Below are positions 32,641-42,179 of a stretch of DNA of 64,000 nucleotides, piece by piece (within the stretch, counting starts at the first letter, position 1; every line of letters starts with the position of its first letter). The notes beneath the pieces were generated by a model that was not told the origin of the DNA, made no database searches, and saw only the letters and a list, made by a program, of their open reading frames with translations. The translations under genes were made by a program, and so were the position numbers. Source of the stretch: Lepiota brunneoincarnata (taxonomy: Eukaryota; Basidiomycota; Agaricomycetes; Agaricales; Agaricaceae); contig JAEBUN010000005.1 in NCBI GenBank assembly GCA_023014365.1, positions 2,294,001 to 2,358,000 of the forward strand, written 5' to 3'.

Positions 32641-34561
32641 TTTTTTTTTTTTTTTTTTCCAATCAACAATTTATAATGTGGTGCTTGAATGCAGTCTGCG
32701 TGCACTAGCTACATACAAGGCAACTAATACATGGTATAACTACCAATGAAAGTAGGGAAGAGAGTCCTGCTGACTTGAAAGGCTACACTCTATAACGAAG
32801 TGCACATGGGTGAAGAGCTCACTACCCTGACAGAAACTGGGGTGCAACAGATGAGGGGTGGATAGGGCCAACAGGTTCCCCCCCCGAAGGGGGTAGGGGT
32901 CAATTCCCTGCAAATCCCTATATCTTGCCAACGAAGGCTCTAAGAGCATTGGGTCCCCCCCTTATCGGGGTAATGTGTCAATTTGCAGTAAATCCCTTCA
33001 GACCACCCAAAGGCAGTCGGTGAATAACCATAGACTCCTCAAGGCCCAAGCCTGTGAGGGGGGACTAACCCAAAGGCCCTTCCCAGTTATCCCACCTCTT
33101 GGGGCCGGGATAGGAATGCAAATGTGGAGGGATTGCATTCCAGAAAGCCCAAAAGGGTGTCGAGGTCACAGGGTAACCCGCTACGCTGTGTATACTTCAG
33201 ACAAGAAGTGAGAATGTGGGTGCAGGTCTCAAGCCACAACCCACAAGGACAGGAGTGATCCTCCTGGGGGTGGATTCTAGCGTGGTACTCCCCTATAGGG
33301 GCATGGCCAAGTATAGTGCGGATTGCCTGTGCTGTGCCAGCAACAGACATCCTGTCCAAGAAGCCCCTTGCAGGCAAACTCCACATGATCCCAACATGGC
33401 CTGCTTGGCATGAGATGAGTGCTATGGCACCCATTGCTCCCATGCCAGACTGAGCTTTACTTGCCATAGACACAGGCAGGGGCCTCCCCTATAGGTGGTG
33501 CGCCCAGGGGCATGGGTCGGCACACTAACAGCCTCCCTAATTGGTGCAGCACTAAAGCCAACGGGCCAGACTTACATGAGGTGGTGCAAAAACGTGGAAC
33601 ACCCCAAACCCATTGCCCTCCCAACTAGGTAATCCCCAGGGTAGCAGGTTGGCACAGAAGGCCTTCCTAAAGGGTGTACAAGGTGGGCTAAACTCCACCA
33701 CTCAACTCACAGGCTCACGCTAGAACCACTGACATGGTAACAACTCAAACCAATAAACCCAGATCTTGATCTCTCAAGCCAGTTTGCCATTCTCTGAATG
33801 AACCACTACGGCCCAGTGGCTATCCGGGGCGCAACCTCCAGACCACCTTCCCATTACCCAGCAGCTGGTTTGTGATTGAGATCTGGTTGCCCAGATCTGC
33901 AATAAGCACGGATCCCTATATAACTGTCCAGGCTTACTGTCTTGCAGGGGCTGCTACCGGGATGGATGTCACAGCGTGAGAGCTGCCCTGGAGTTTGGGT
34001 GATCCCTACTAATGCCCTGCACCTGGCTGAGCTTTACTCACTTGGAATGCAGGAGGGGAGTAGCCTGTCCTCTCGGTCAGCTTGTTTTCATGGCTATGCC
34101 CCCTCTTACCATCCCCTATCCTCTTGGTCCCTTGTGGGTATGCCCTTGTTTTCAAGCGGGAGACTTCCTACTCATGAGGGGGTATTTGGGGGAAGCACAC
34201 TTGCTACAGGCTTCATGAGAGCTTGGTGAGGAGCACAGTTGTCCCACTGCAAACCCACCCAGGACGTGCCCAGGGGGACTCCTAACCCATTTTGGCCAGC
34301 CAGAGATCCACTGATCCCAGCAGAGACCACCCAGAATCGCCAGCTCATCAGGCAGCCAGTATACCCAGCCTTTAAGCACCTTTGCCAAGGGTGCACCCAA
34401 CTCCCCAACAACCCCAGACAGCCCCGGGACGCTCCAGAAGGGCGAAGAGAGGTGGAATATTGTAGACAACCCACTAAAAATGGGACGGCTGCCTGTAGAT
34501 TAGGAGTAGGAAATAATATAAGAGGAGGATGATGGTGGTAAGAGGGAAAGGAGCACTGCTG
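32641..34561 (-). mobile_element. chimera 1: module C joined to LINE B 3' end, poly(A) tailed
   Basis: One retroelement in minus orientation inserted in LINE A1. Its tail is poly(T) at 32641-32658; LINE B 3' UTR and zinc-motif coding region run to 33350; then the unrelated 1.2-kb module C runs 33351-34561, after which LINE A1 resumes. The LINE B part begins just upstream of its ILGHAPIGEY coding sequence. At the target, LINE A1 lacks about 14 bp between the two sides (ACTGGTTC left, CAAACTTG right), so this insertion made a small deletion instead of a duplication. Chimera 2 has the same plan with a different LINE B junction. Confidence 0.8.
33351..34561 (-). repeat. module C, copy 1 (unknown 1.2-kb repeat)
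   Basis: Shares nearly its whole length with 56737-57969, by eye about 90% identical, mostly with transitions. Both copies have the same ends: CCTGTCCAAG on the left and (A/G)AAAGGAGC or AAAAGAAGC followed by GCT on the right. No recognisable protein. A 95-codon plus-strand frame (33942-34229) and overlapping minus frames (34469-34152, 34474-34172) are open, but they overlap on both strands and look like consequences of low stop density. It is not the LINE B 5' end, which is present at 34641-34750 and near 62485 and differs. Confidence 0.75.
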
Positions 34562-34640
34562 CCAAACTTGACAGCCTCAAAATGCAAGTGACACAAGATC
34601 ATTTTCTCAATAAGTTTACTGAGAGTGTTAAGAAGAATGA

Positions 34641-36887
34641 TTGGTATTACTTCTTGATCTGGTACCACTACCAGTAACATGCACGGCCACAGCCACATCC
34701 TCACTCATCGTCTCATACTGCACACCCCCACTGTTGGATTCGACCAGTGGTAACCTTACCTGAACATGTCCTTCTCAGGCTCTCAACAGGCTTCATGAGG
34801 AAGGGCAGATTGTGGCGGATCCCGTGGCCAAGGCCACAGTCCCCCCCCTACCCCCTCCACAGACCCCTTGGACACACTGTCCCTCAGCTCCCCTAGGAGC
34901 CCCACTACTGCCCCCACTAGCCTGTCTGGCATTGCTGCAAACATCCATGCTACCTCCCCACCACACGGGATGGTGGTAGACCTGGTAGAGATGCCGCAGT
35001 AGGCTTGCCCTGTCTCTTGCCTCTCCAACTTCTCTAATGACTCACAGTCGTCCTCTAAATGCCCATGGCGCAACTCTAGCAAAGGGGGTCATCCCCTCTT
35101 TGCCCCCCCACTTGTCTCCTCCCTCAGGTTGGACTTCAAGGTGAATATGTCTGCCCCAAGTCAGGCGATGAACATGCAGGCCATAGGGGAGTCATTGGAG
35201 AATGTGGCCCAGTATCTTGCAGAGCATACTGAGGAGCTGCTTACTGGTCTGTCATGGGAGCGAGTGTGGCTTGCCTACGACCAACTTCTCAAGGCCACTG
35301 GTTGCAGTGGGTTTTTTTTTTTTTTTTTTTTAAAAATCTCCAATTTATAATGCAGGCTGTGTAGGGGGGCCACATACAGCTACTAACTATGGTACAACCT
35401 GAGCTGTACACTACAGGGTATCTGTACATACAATGCATGACCGCAGATGCAGGCATGCATTTCCCTATGCCCAGGACGAAGCTGCCCCAAGTTAACAGAG
35501 GTGGGAAGACGGCTGCCACCCAGCACATGGTGCAAGAACCAGACCAAAGCAAGGTCCCCCCCCTTATTGGGGGTTAGGGGTCAATTCCCACGTAAATCCC
35601 TACATGCCACCCGAAGGTGGCAGGGGAATAACCGATGCCCCGGCCTGAACCCAACTGGGTACCAGGCAGAGCTACTAGCCGATACCCCCTGGAGGGGGCC
35701 CTGCCCTCTCAGCAAATGTGAATGCAGTTGGTGATGCCTCAAGGAAAGCAATGAGGGCCTTGACTGTAGCCGGGACCCCTACCATGGAGTGCCTAGGGCA
35801 GCCCCAAAACACATGCTCACGAGTTTCCTCCCAAAACCTGCAGCAGCAGGAATAGTCCTCCTGCAGGAAAAAGTGCCTCTGATAGCTCCCTATCGGCATG
35901 TGGTTAAGAATAGCATGTGTCATCTGGCCCATCACTGACATAAAGTGAGCGTGCGGGATCCAGGCCCCACTGTGGAGATACATGGGCTGCAGAGGACATC
36001 ACAGTGGGTTCCTTGACTATGCCCTGGATGGCCATGTGGACAAGGAGATGCTGCAGGCCTCTATTATCAATGGCATGTGACCCTTCAGGGAGGGCATATG
36101 CCAACCTATCCTGGAGGCAGCTAAAGCAATCCCTAAGGGTGTCACTGTAGCCCCCCATTCCTGGCTTGCGATTGAGGCTCTGCCCTCTGGTCCAGCCCCC
36201 ATGGACATGGCCCCTGACTCCCACACCACCCAGGCAGTGGGGTCAAGTGCGGCCAAGTCCACCACCCCTAGGGGCAACAAGGGCAAGGGTAAGGCCCCCC
36301 CTCCCCCAGCAAAGCTGCCCAACCCTCTGGGTCCTGGGCCTTCACAGGCAGGCATGTCCTATGTGCGGATGGTGTTCCTGCCACCGCCTAAGGTCAATCT
36401 CTCCACCAAGCCTAGGGATGCTAAGTGCTCCTTTGCTCAGGTGGCCACTGCCCCTCTGGTCTCTAGGGATGGCAATACCAAGGTGGCAGAGGCTATTGCC
36501 ACTATGGCAAGGGCCTTCCCCCACCTATCCCCTGCGGACATCCTCCACATGGTTGGTCGAGGATCTCCAACCCCTTCTGCTGGTAGGCCCTGGAAGAGGC
36601 CACACAATACAACCTCTGGCCCCACAAGGCGTCAGATCATCATCCTGTTCATTGGGCCTCGGCCTCCAATCAAGGATTTGTCTCAGGTCATCGCAGGAGC
36701 TAACCGCACCCTGTCCAATGTGAGGTTGAATCTCAACATCATGTCCACCTCCCCGGCGTATGATGGCATCTCTCTTGCAACCAACCCAGTTGCCTCCATG
36801 GCAGATCTTAACATGATCCAGGACTGGGCTTCCCGGTTCTTCCCCTCAGGTTCACAGCCTACAGTGACAGTCCCATCCTCTAAGTCC
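34641..36887 (+). mobile_element. LINE B copy B2: gag region with inverted 5' end
   Basis: The gag frame runs 34859-35313 and 36011-36887: TLSLSSPRSPTTAPTSLSG, MSAPSQAMNMQAIGESLENV, QLLKATG, RRQIIILFIGPRPPIKDLSQ, MADLNMIQDWASRFFPSGS. It is cut by LINE A3 (35314-36001) and by B-outer at 36888. The first 110 bp of the element, including the gag start MSEDVAVAVHVTGSGTRSRS, lie inverted at 34750-34641, and the break falls between codons that are adjacent in B-outer. A 108-bp filler of unknown origin (34751-34858) separates the two parts. Stops include a TAG in MPQ*A (near 35000). Confidence 0.75.
35314..36001 (-). mobile_element. LINE A copy A3, short 3' end insertion with 9-bp TSD
   Basis: Poly(T) 35314-35331 then the LINE A 3' UTR with stem-loop (near 35565) and C-terminal coding region (35983-35675, zinc motif SCCCRFWEETREHVFWGC, ending ERAGPPPGGIG). 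It is 5'-truncated within the C-terminal region. Flanked by CAGTGGGTT at 35305-35313 and 36002-36010. Removing it and one duplicate rejoins the gag frame of B2 (ATGCSG...LDYALDGH). Confidence 0.9.
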
Positions 36888-37075
36888 TTTTTTTTTCTTT
36901 TTTTTTTTAAATCAACAATTTATAACATGGTGCTCAAACGCAGTCTGTGTGCACTAGCTACAATAAAGCAACTAATACATGGTATAACTACCAACTAAGG
37001 TAGGGGAGAAAGCCCCACTGGCTTGAAAGGCTACACTCTGTAAAGAAGTGCACATGGGTGAAGAGCTCACTACCC

Positions 37076-38472
37076 ATGCCGGAGGCCTGGCCAGGGCGTC
37101 GCCTCTTGGATGTGTACCTGGGTTGGGTCCACTTCCACTCATACAACTGGGGGGTGGAGGATGCCCTTACAGCCCATGTCACAGCTCTCAACTGGGTTCT
37201 CGCCCAGTCACAGGCTGATCCAGGGGTTCTGGTGGTGACAATGGACGCAAGTCTGCCACCCCGCTGGGTCCACCAGGCAGTTTCAGCCGCTCAGGTTTTC
37301 CAGGGGCTGGACTGCATCCATGTGTTCTGGCTTCCAGGGGAGAGGGTTATGGCTCCCAAGGCCAAGCTTTTCGCCATCTGGCTGGCAGTGTCCAAGGCAG
37401 TTTCTGTCAAGGGTGCCACCTATCTCGTTCTGTTCACCAACTTGATGGCCGCAGCCAGGCAGGTGGTGGACCCTTTGGTGCACTCTGCCCAGGGTCATTC
37501 CTTGGTGGTTTGTCGCCTTCTCGCTAAGTGGTTTGCTGGGGGTCTGGCCCACTCAGTCCATTTCTGGGAGGTCCCTTTGCATGCAAAGTGGCCTTTCCAT
37601 ACTCAAGTGCACGACTTTGCTTGATCGTTGCCTCCTGTTGGGGTAGGGGCTTGTCCCCAGGCCTCGCTTGACTACCTCCGCAAGGAGGAAGTATGTTTGT
37701 ATCAGGACCACTGGATTGATTTGTTCCAGGATCCTGACCATTGTGGGCATGGTTTCCTCCAGCTCACCAGGGATGATGACCATCCCCTGCGGCCCATGTA
37801 TCTCCACAGTGGGGCCTGGATCCCACATGCTCACTTGGTGTCTGTGATGGCCTGGATGACACGTGCTATTCTTAATCACATGCCAATAGGGAGCTATCAG
37901 CGGCGCTTCTTCCCACAGGAAGACTATTCCTGTTGCTGTGGGTTTTGGGAGGAGACTCATGAGCATGTATTCCAGAGTTGCCCTAGGCACTCCATGGCAG
38001 GGGTCCCGGCTACGGTTGAGGCCCTCATTGCTTTCCTCGAGGTGTCGCCAACCATGTTCGCATTTGCTGAGAGGGCAGGGCCCCCTCCAGGGGGTATTGG
38101 CTAGTGGCTCTGCCTAGTACCCAGTTGGGTCCGGGCTGGGGTGTTGGTTATTCCCCCGCCACCTTCAGGTGGTGTGTAGGGATTTATGAGGGAATTGACC
38201 CCTAACCTCCAATAAGGGGGGGGACCTTGCTTTAGTTTGGTTCTCACGCCGCGCACTGGGCGGTAGCTGTCTTCCCACCTCCATTTGTTCAGGGCAGCTT
38301 TGTCCTGGGCATGGGGAAATGCATGCCTGCATCTGCGGTCATGCATTGTATGTACAGATACCCTGTAGTGTATGGCTCAGTCAGTTGTACCATAGTTAGT
38401 AGCTGCACATGGCCTCCCTATATGGCCTGCATTATAAATTGGAGATTTAAAAAAAACAAAAAAAAAACAAAA
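37076..38472 (+). mobile_element. LINE A copy A4, 5'-truncated, 15-bp TSD
   Basis: Plus-strand 3' part of LINE A. RNase H frame 37085-37624: VTMDASLPP, AKLFAIWLAVSKA, VLFTNLMAAARQ, where the third Asp reads Asn. C-terminal frame 37628-38104: SCCCGFWEETHEHVFQSC zinc motif, ending AERAGPPPGGIG. Then the 3' UTR with CCTCC-AATAA-GGGGG, GCATTATAAATTGGAGATTT and an A-rich tail to 38472. Flanked by AAGAGCTCACTACCC at 37061-37075 and 38473-38487, so it is inserted in the 3' UTR of B-outer. A TGA at 37622 separates the two frames. Confidence 0.9.
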
Positions 38473-38884
38473 AAGAGCTCACTACCCCAACAGGAATCAG
38501 GGCGCAACAGACAAGGGGTGGATAGGGCCAACAGGTCCCCTCCCTGAAGAGGGTAGGGGTCAATTCCCTGCAAATCCCTACACCTCACAGACAAAGGCTC
38601 TAAGAGCATCGGGTCCCCCCCTTATTGGGGTAATGTGTTGGTTTGCAGTAAATCACTTCAGACCACCCAAAAGCAGCCGGTGAATAACTGTAGACTCCTT
38701 GAGACTGAAGCCTGCGAGGGGGGATTAATCCAAAGGCCCTCCCCAGTTATCCCACCCCTTGGGGCCAGGATAGGACTGCAAACGCAGAGGGATTGCACTC
38801 CAGAAAGCCCAGAAGGGCATCGAGGTTGTGGGGTAAACTGCCACGCTGCATATACTTCAGACAAGAAGTGAGAATGTGAGAATG

Positions 38885-39545
38885 TGTTAAAGCCGGTGCG
38901 GGTCGGAACCGAAGCGGAGGGTCGGGGTGGTATCCTTGGTATAAGGTAACCGGGGGACGGGACGACGTCAGTACGTAGACGGCGGGACCGAGGCGGAGTA
39001 CTTTGGACGGAGAGTGGACTTGCGGCCTCAGCTTATGTGCTGTGCCCTCCTACTGTCCGAGTCCGTATTTCAGGAAGTCGGGGCCGAAGCGGAGCGAGGC
39101 AGAGAGAGAGGAGGATAGGGAACAGGGGACTGGTCCGCTGCTCGATTCGATTATCAGACTGAGGAGTACAAGCCAAGTGCCTATGGTATATATACTACTA
39201 GCTCGACGAATGATGACTCGTACTGACTACGTGCGGAGCGAAGCGGAGACCCATATGGTTACAAGCGGATTACAAATAATTTCGAATGGAATGGAGACCG
39301 GTACGGGTATGGAGACTGGTAACGTATTCTGATTACGGACGGAGAATGGAGAACTGGACAATGGGAGCACCGAGGGTCAGGTGGTCGTGGCACGTGTAGA
39401 GGTAGGTCGCGTGATCGGGGCGAAGGGTTGCGGTCGGAGCCAGTCGGGGCCGAGTCGGAGGGCATAGGGTTGTCGTGTGGAGCACACGTGGAGTTGAGAA
39501 GCCGAAGCCTAATGGTTAAGCTCTAGGTTTGGTGTGGATATGACA
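38885..39545 (+). mobile_element. solo LTR-like insertion, CpG-rich, in B-outer
   Basis: Begins TGTTAAAGCC and ends GGATATGACA (partly inverted termini, TG...CA), with GAATG on both sides (38880-38884 and 39546-39550). A TATATATA box near 39186 suggests plus orientation. It is far richer in CpG than the surrounding LINE and holds repeats of CGAAGCGGAG at 38910, 39085 and 39239. It splits the LINE B C-terminal region at GAGAATGTGAG. The left flank carries an extra 8 bp (GAATGTGA) compared with other LINE B copies, so a non-LTR reading with a 10-bp duplication (AGAATGTGAG) is possible. Confidence 0.7.
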
Positions 39546-39550
39546 GAATG

Positions 39551-42157
39551 TGAGTGTGGGTTTCAAGCCGCAACCCACAAGGGCAGGAGTGATCCTCCTG
39601 GGGGTGGAATCTAGCACAGTACTCCCCAATAGGGGCGTGACCAAGTATAGTGTGGGCTGCCCACACTGTGCCAGCAATAGACATCTGAGGACCAATTTCT
39701 CGGAGCCAAGTACCCCTGGAGAGGTACGAGGGTTGTAGAGGCTTCCTAAGGGAGTCCAGTAGGGGGAGGAAATTCCTACCCCAATACAAGGGTGAGCGAA
39801 ACATGTTCACCCACTTGTTAATGCACCCCCTCATGACCTCAGCCCAGAGGGAGTTGATAGTAGTCACCGGGTGAACGCCCAGCAATACATGGAGCTCCTT
39901 CACCATTGCAACGGTGTCAGAGTGGAGCTCTGCAACAGAGCCTAAAGGCACCTGCCAGAAAGTGATGGTCCACTAGGCCTTGGCAGACAACCAGCAATCC
40001 AGAGACCAACACACCTCCAGGGAGTGAGCCTAGCTGGCATGTACAGAAGGATTCACAGCTCTGTGGGCAGAGCCCATGGAGCTGGTGTAGATAAAGATGT
40101 GGTCAGTTTTGGCATGGTCCAGGACCATGCCTACTCCCAACCAGATGGAGTGGAGTTCTGCATCAGCAAGCAGAACCCTCCCCGCAGCCTGCCTGGCCTG
40201 CCTGACCAAGTGCCCACCTGCAAACACGCAAGCTGCTGAAATGGCCTGCAGCCTCCTGCATGGTAGCCAGTGGGCACCAGCTGCTATGCAGGCAGATGAC
40301 AGGTTGGCCTGCACCCTCCAAATGGAGGTGTGCAGTCTGTCAAGATGCCATTGCTTCCAATCCCCCTCTGGATCAATGGTGTAAAGCCTAAATTTGATCT
40401 GCTCCAAGAAGCAGTCCAAAAGTCTGAGACTAGGCCTGTTCTCATCCACAAATGGAGAGAACAGCTCAGTAAGCTGAGGAAGCACATCCTGTACCTCCAT
40501 AAGAGCACTCTTCACCTTGGGCTGAAGCTCCAGGGTGAGAGAGGAAATAGAATGAGGGTGCTCTGGGGAGCTCCCCCTGAACTCATGGCCCAGCAAGGGC
40601 TGAAGCAGATGATTTGCTGCAAGAGTGGCAACCCTAAATATTGTCTGGGAAGCCAACTTCTTGAGATGCAACTGAAAGGGCAGAAGGCCCGCAAGGGCCT
40701 CTGCCCCCAGTGGGAGATGTGTGAAATGCACCGATAATCCAATTAGCGGCTTGTCACTGCATGGAGTTAAACATCTTGAGGATTCCCTTATTACAGAAAC
40801 CCTCGTGATACCACATATGGAACCCATACATGGCAATGGGAACCAGGCAGGTCTGGTAGAGGAGGTGTTTCTGGTCAGGAAGCAGCCCCCAGGTTGAATT
40901 GCCAAGCATCCCCATCATGCCAACTGTGGAGAATGCCTTGGTAGAATAGTAATGTACGTGCTTGCAAAAGGTGAGGGCATGATCAAAATAGAAACCCAAG
41001 TACCACCAAAACAGCTTGGGCCTCAAAGGGGTATCCCCCATGTATGGATGAAAGCCCAGGTCAATGGGCAGGTTGGCATCCCTCACATTGTGAGAGAAGT
41101 GGAACACCTCAGACTTGGTATGCTCAAGTGTGAGGCCAAAAGAGTCAAAGAGCCCATGCACGCAGCAGTAAGCTGCCTGCAGGGCCAATACATTGTCCTC
41201 CCATGACTTGGTCTGGACTATGAGGGTCCCATTGTCAACATATGAAAGCATGTTGACACTAAGGCTGGCGGTCCTCTGGTAATAAAGATAAACCAGGGGG
41301 GCAAGATACAAGGCAGATAAGACTGGCAACAGAGCAGAGCCCTGCCCCACACCCACATCCACCTGCCTGGGGTCTGACCTGAAGGAATTCCACAAGTAAG
41401 TGGTAGATCTCCCAACCAAGTAGGAGCCAAAGAATCGCACCAACTCTGGCGCGAACCCCAACTGCAAAAGCACTGCTAGAATCATATCATGATTCAGCGA
41501 GGGGAAGAACTGAGCAATGTCAAAAGCGATAACACTCATCTGTAGGCCTCGAGCCCACCCCACATGAACGAGATGGGTGAGGATCAACCCAGCGTCCTCC
41601 ATGGACTTCTGGCAAATACTGCCTACCTGGTTGGGATAAAACACCCCCCACTTGATGCAGTTAAACTGGAGGTGGTTGGAGATCATTTTCTCCACAAGTT
41701 TGTCCAACGTGTTCAGTAGCATGATCAACCAGAAGGCCTTGGGCATAGAGTCAGAAGGCTTCCCCAGCTTAGGTATGACCACCGAGTTGGACTCTTTGAA
41801 ATAATCAGGCCAATGTCCTGCCATAAGGCAGGCATTGGCAAGATTGACGAACACGCAGCATGATGTCTGGTCTGCCACGATGTCCTTCAGGTACAACCAC
41901 ATAATATGGTTGGGCCCGGGGGTGGACTTCGTGCAAGAATGCAAGGCGTCCTCAAGCTCCAAAATCGAGAAGGGGTACCACGCCCTCTCTGCTTGCGCAG
42001 GGAGGGTGTCCAATATAGAGGGATCTACAATGCAGCCTCTGGCCACGTTGTAGGTACTGTGGAGGGCATCCCAAAGGGAATCCATGTCATGACATGGCAC
42101 GCCATCATGCTGAATTGCGTCACAGGCCGGTAACTTGTGCTGCTTAACCCAGGCCAT
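39551..42157 (-). pseudogene. B-outer ORF2: reverse transcriptase and RNase H portion
   Basis: Frames 42157-40754 (467 codons, RT), 40905-40030 (RT C-terminus to RNase H) and 39951-39523 (linker and zinc motif). RT motifs: A FDIAQFFPSLNHD, B GVGQGSALLPVLSALYLAP, C YVDNG, where the second catalytic Asp of YxDD is Asn. RNase H contains AELHSIWLGV and IFIYTSSMGS; the zinc motif SCPCGLRLETHTHI lies beside the LTR. The frame change near 40754-40905 and stops near 40030 and 39958 break it. Its upstream part continues beyond B-nested at 45552-45701 in the same sense (WWNDDCTTAIQ...KFFNEKIEEIASVNKHP). Confidence 0.8.
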
Positions 42158-42179
42158 GAGGTCCCAGGGACACTTGTTC

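Larger units (their letters stand above)
28461..34640 (-). mobile_element. LINE A copy A1, interrupted by Tc1/mariner and chimera 1
   Basis: Minus-strand Tad1-like LINE. Its poly(A) tail is the poly(T) at 28461-28475, preceded in element sense by TATAAATTGGAGATTT-type sequence (here TAATAAATTGGAG). Going 5'-ward: 3' UTR with the stem-loop (near 28705), the zinc motif SCCCRFWEETCEQVFRNC (near 28950), RNase H (29848-29312), and the RT C-terminus and palm (30685-29921, with YVDDGT near 30625). Tc1/mariner then sits at 30686-32291, followed by RT palm (32640-32294, GVGQGSALSPILSGLYLAP), chimera 1 at 32641-34561, and a last RT piece at 34640-34562. Where LINE B2 starts (34641), A1 sequence stops. 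Confidence 0.85.

Noticed and set aside
32641..32658. Poly(T)/poly(A) runs throughout 28-63 kb as simple repeats
   Set aside because: Each run sits at a LINE 3' end after TATAAATTG(GA/TT)GATTT and is its poly(A) tail, not an independent microsatellite.
33942..34229. 95-codon plus-strand frame conserved in both module C copies
   Set aside because: Frames are also open on the other strand over the same bases and the substitutions include many amino-acid changes; conservation of the frame alone over two copies is not evidence of coding.
34641..34704. Gag-RT fusion protein in LINE A1 (76-codon frame 34704-34474)
   Set aside because: The gag part is LINE B type and belongs to the inverted 5' end of B2; the open frame across the junction is accidental.
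38885..39545. Protein-coding gene in the CpG-rich block (109-codon frame 39003-39332)
   Set aside because: The frame is low-complexity Arg/Glu/Thr sequence over repeats, and the block has LTR-like ends with flanking duplicates.
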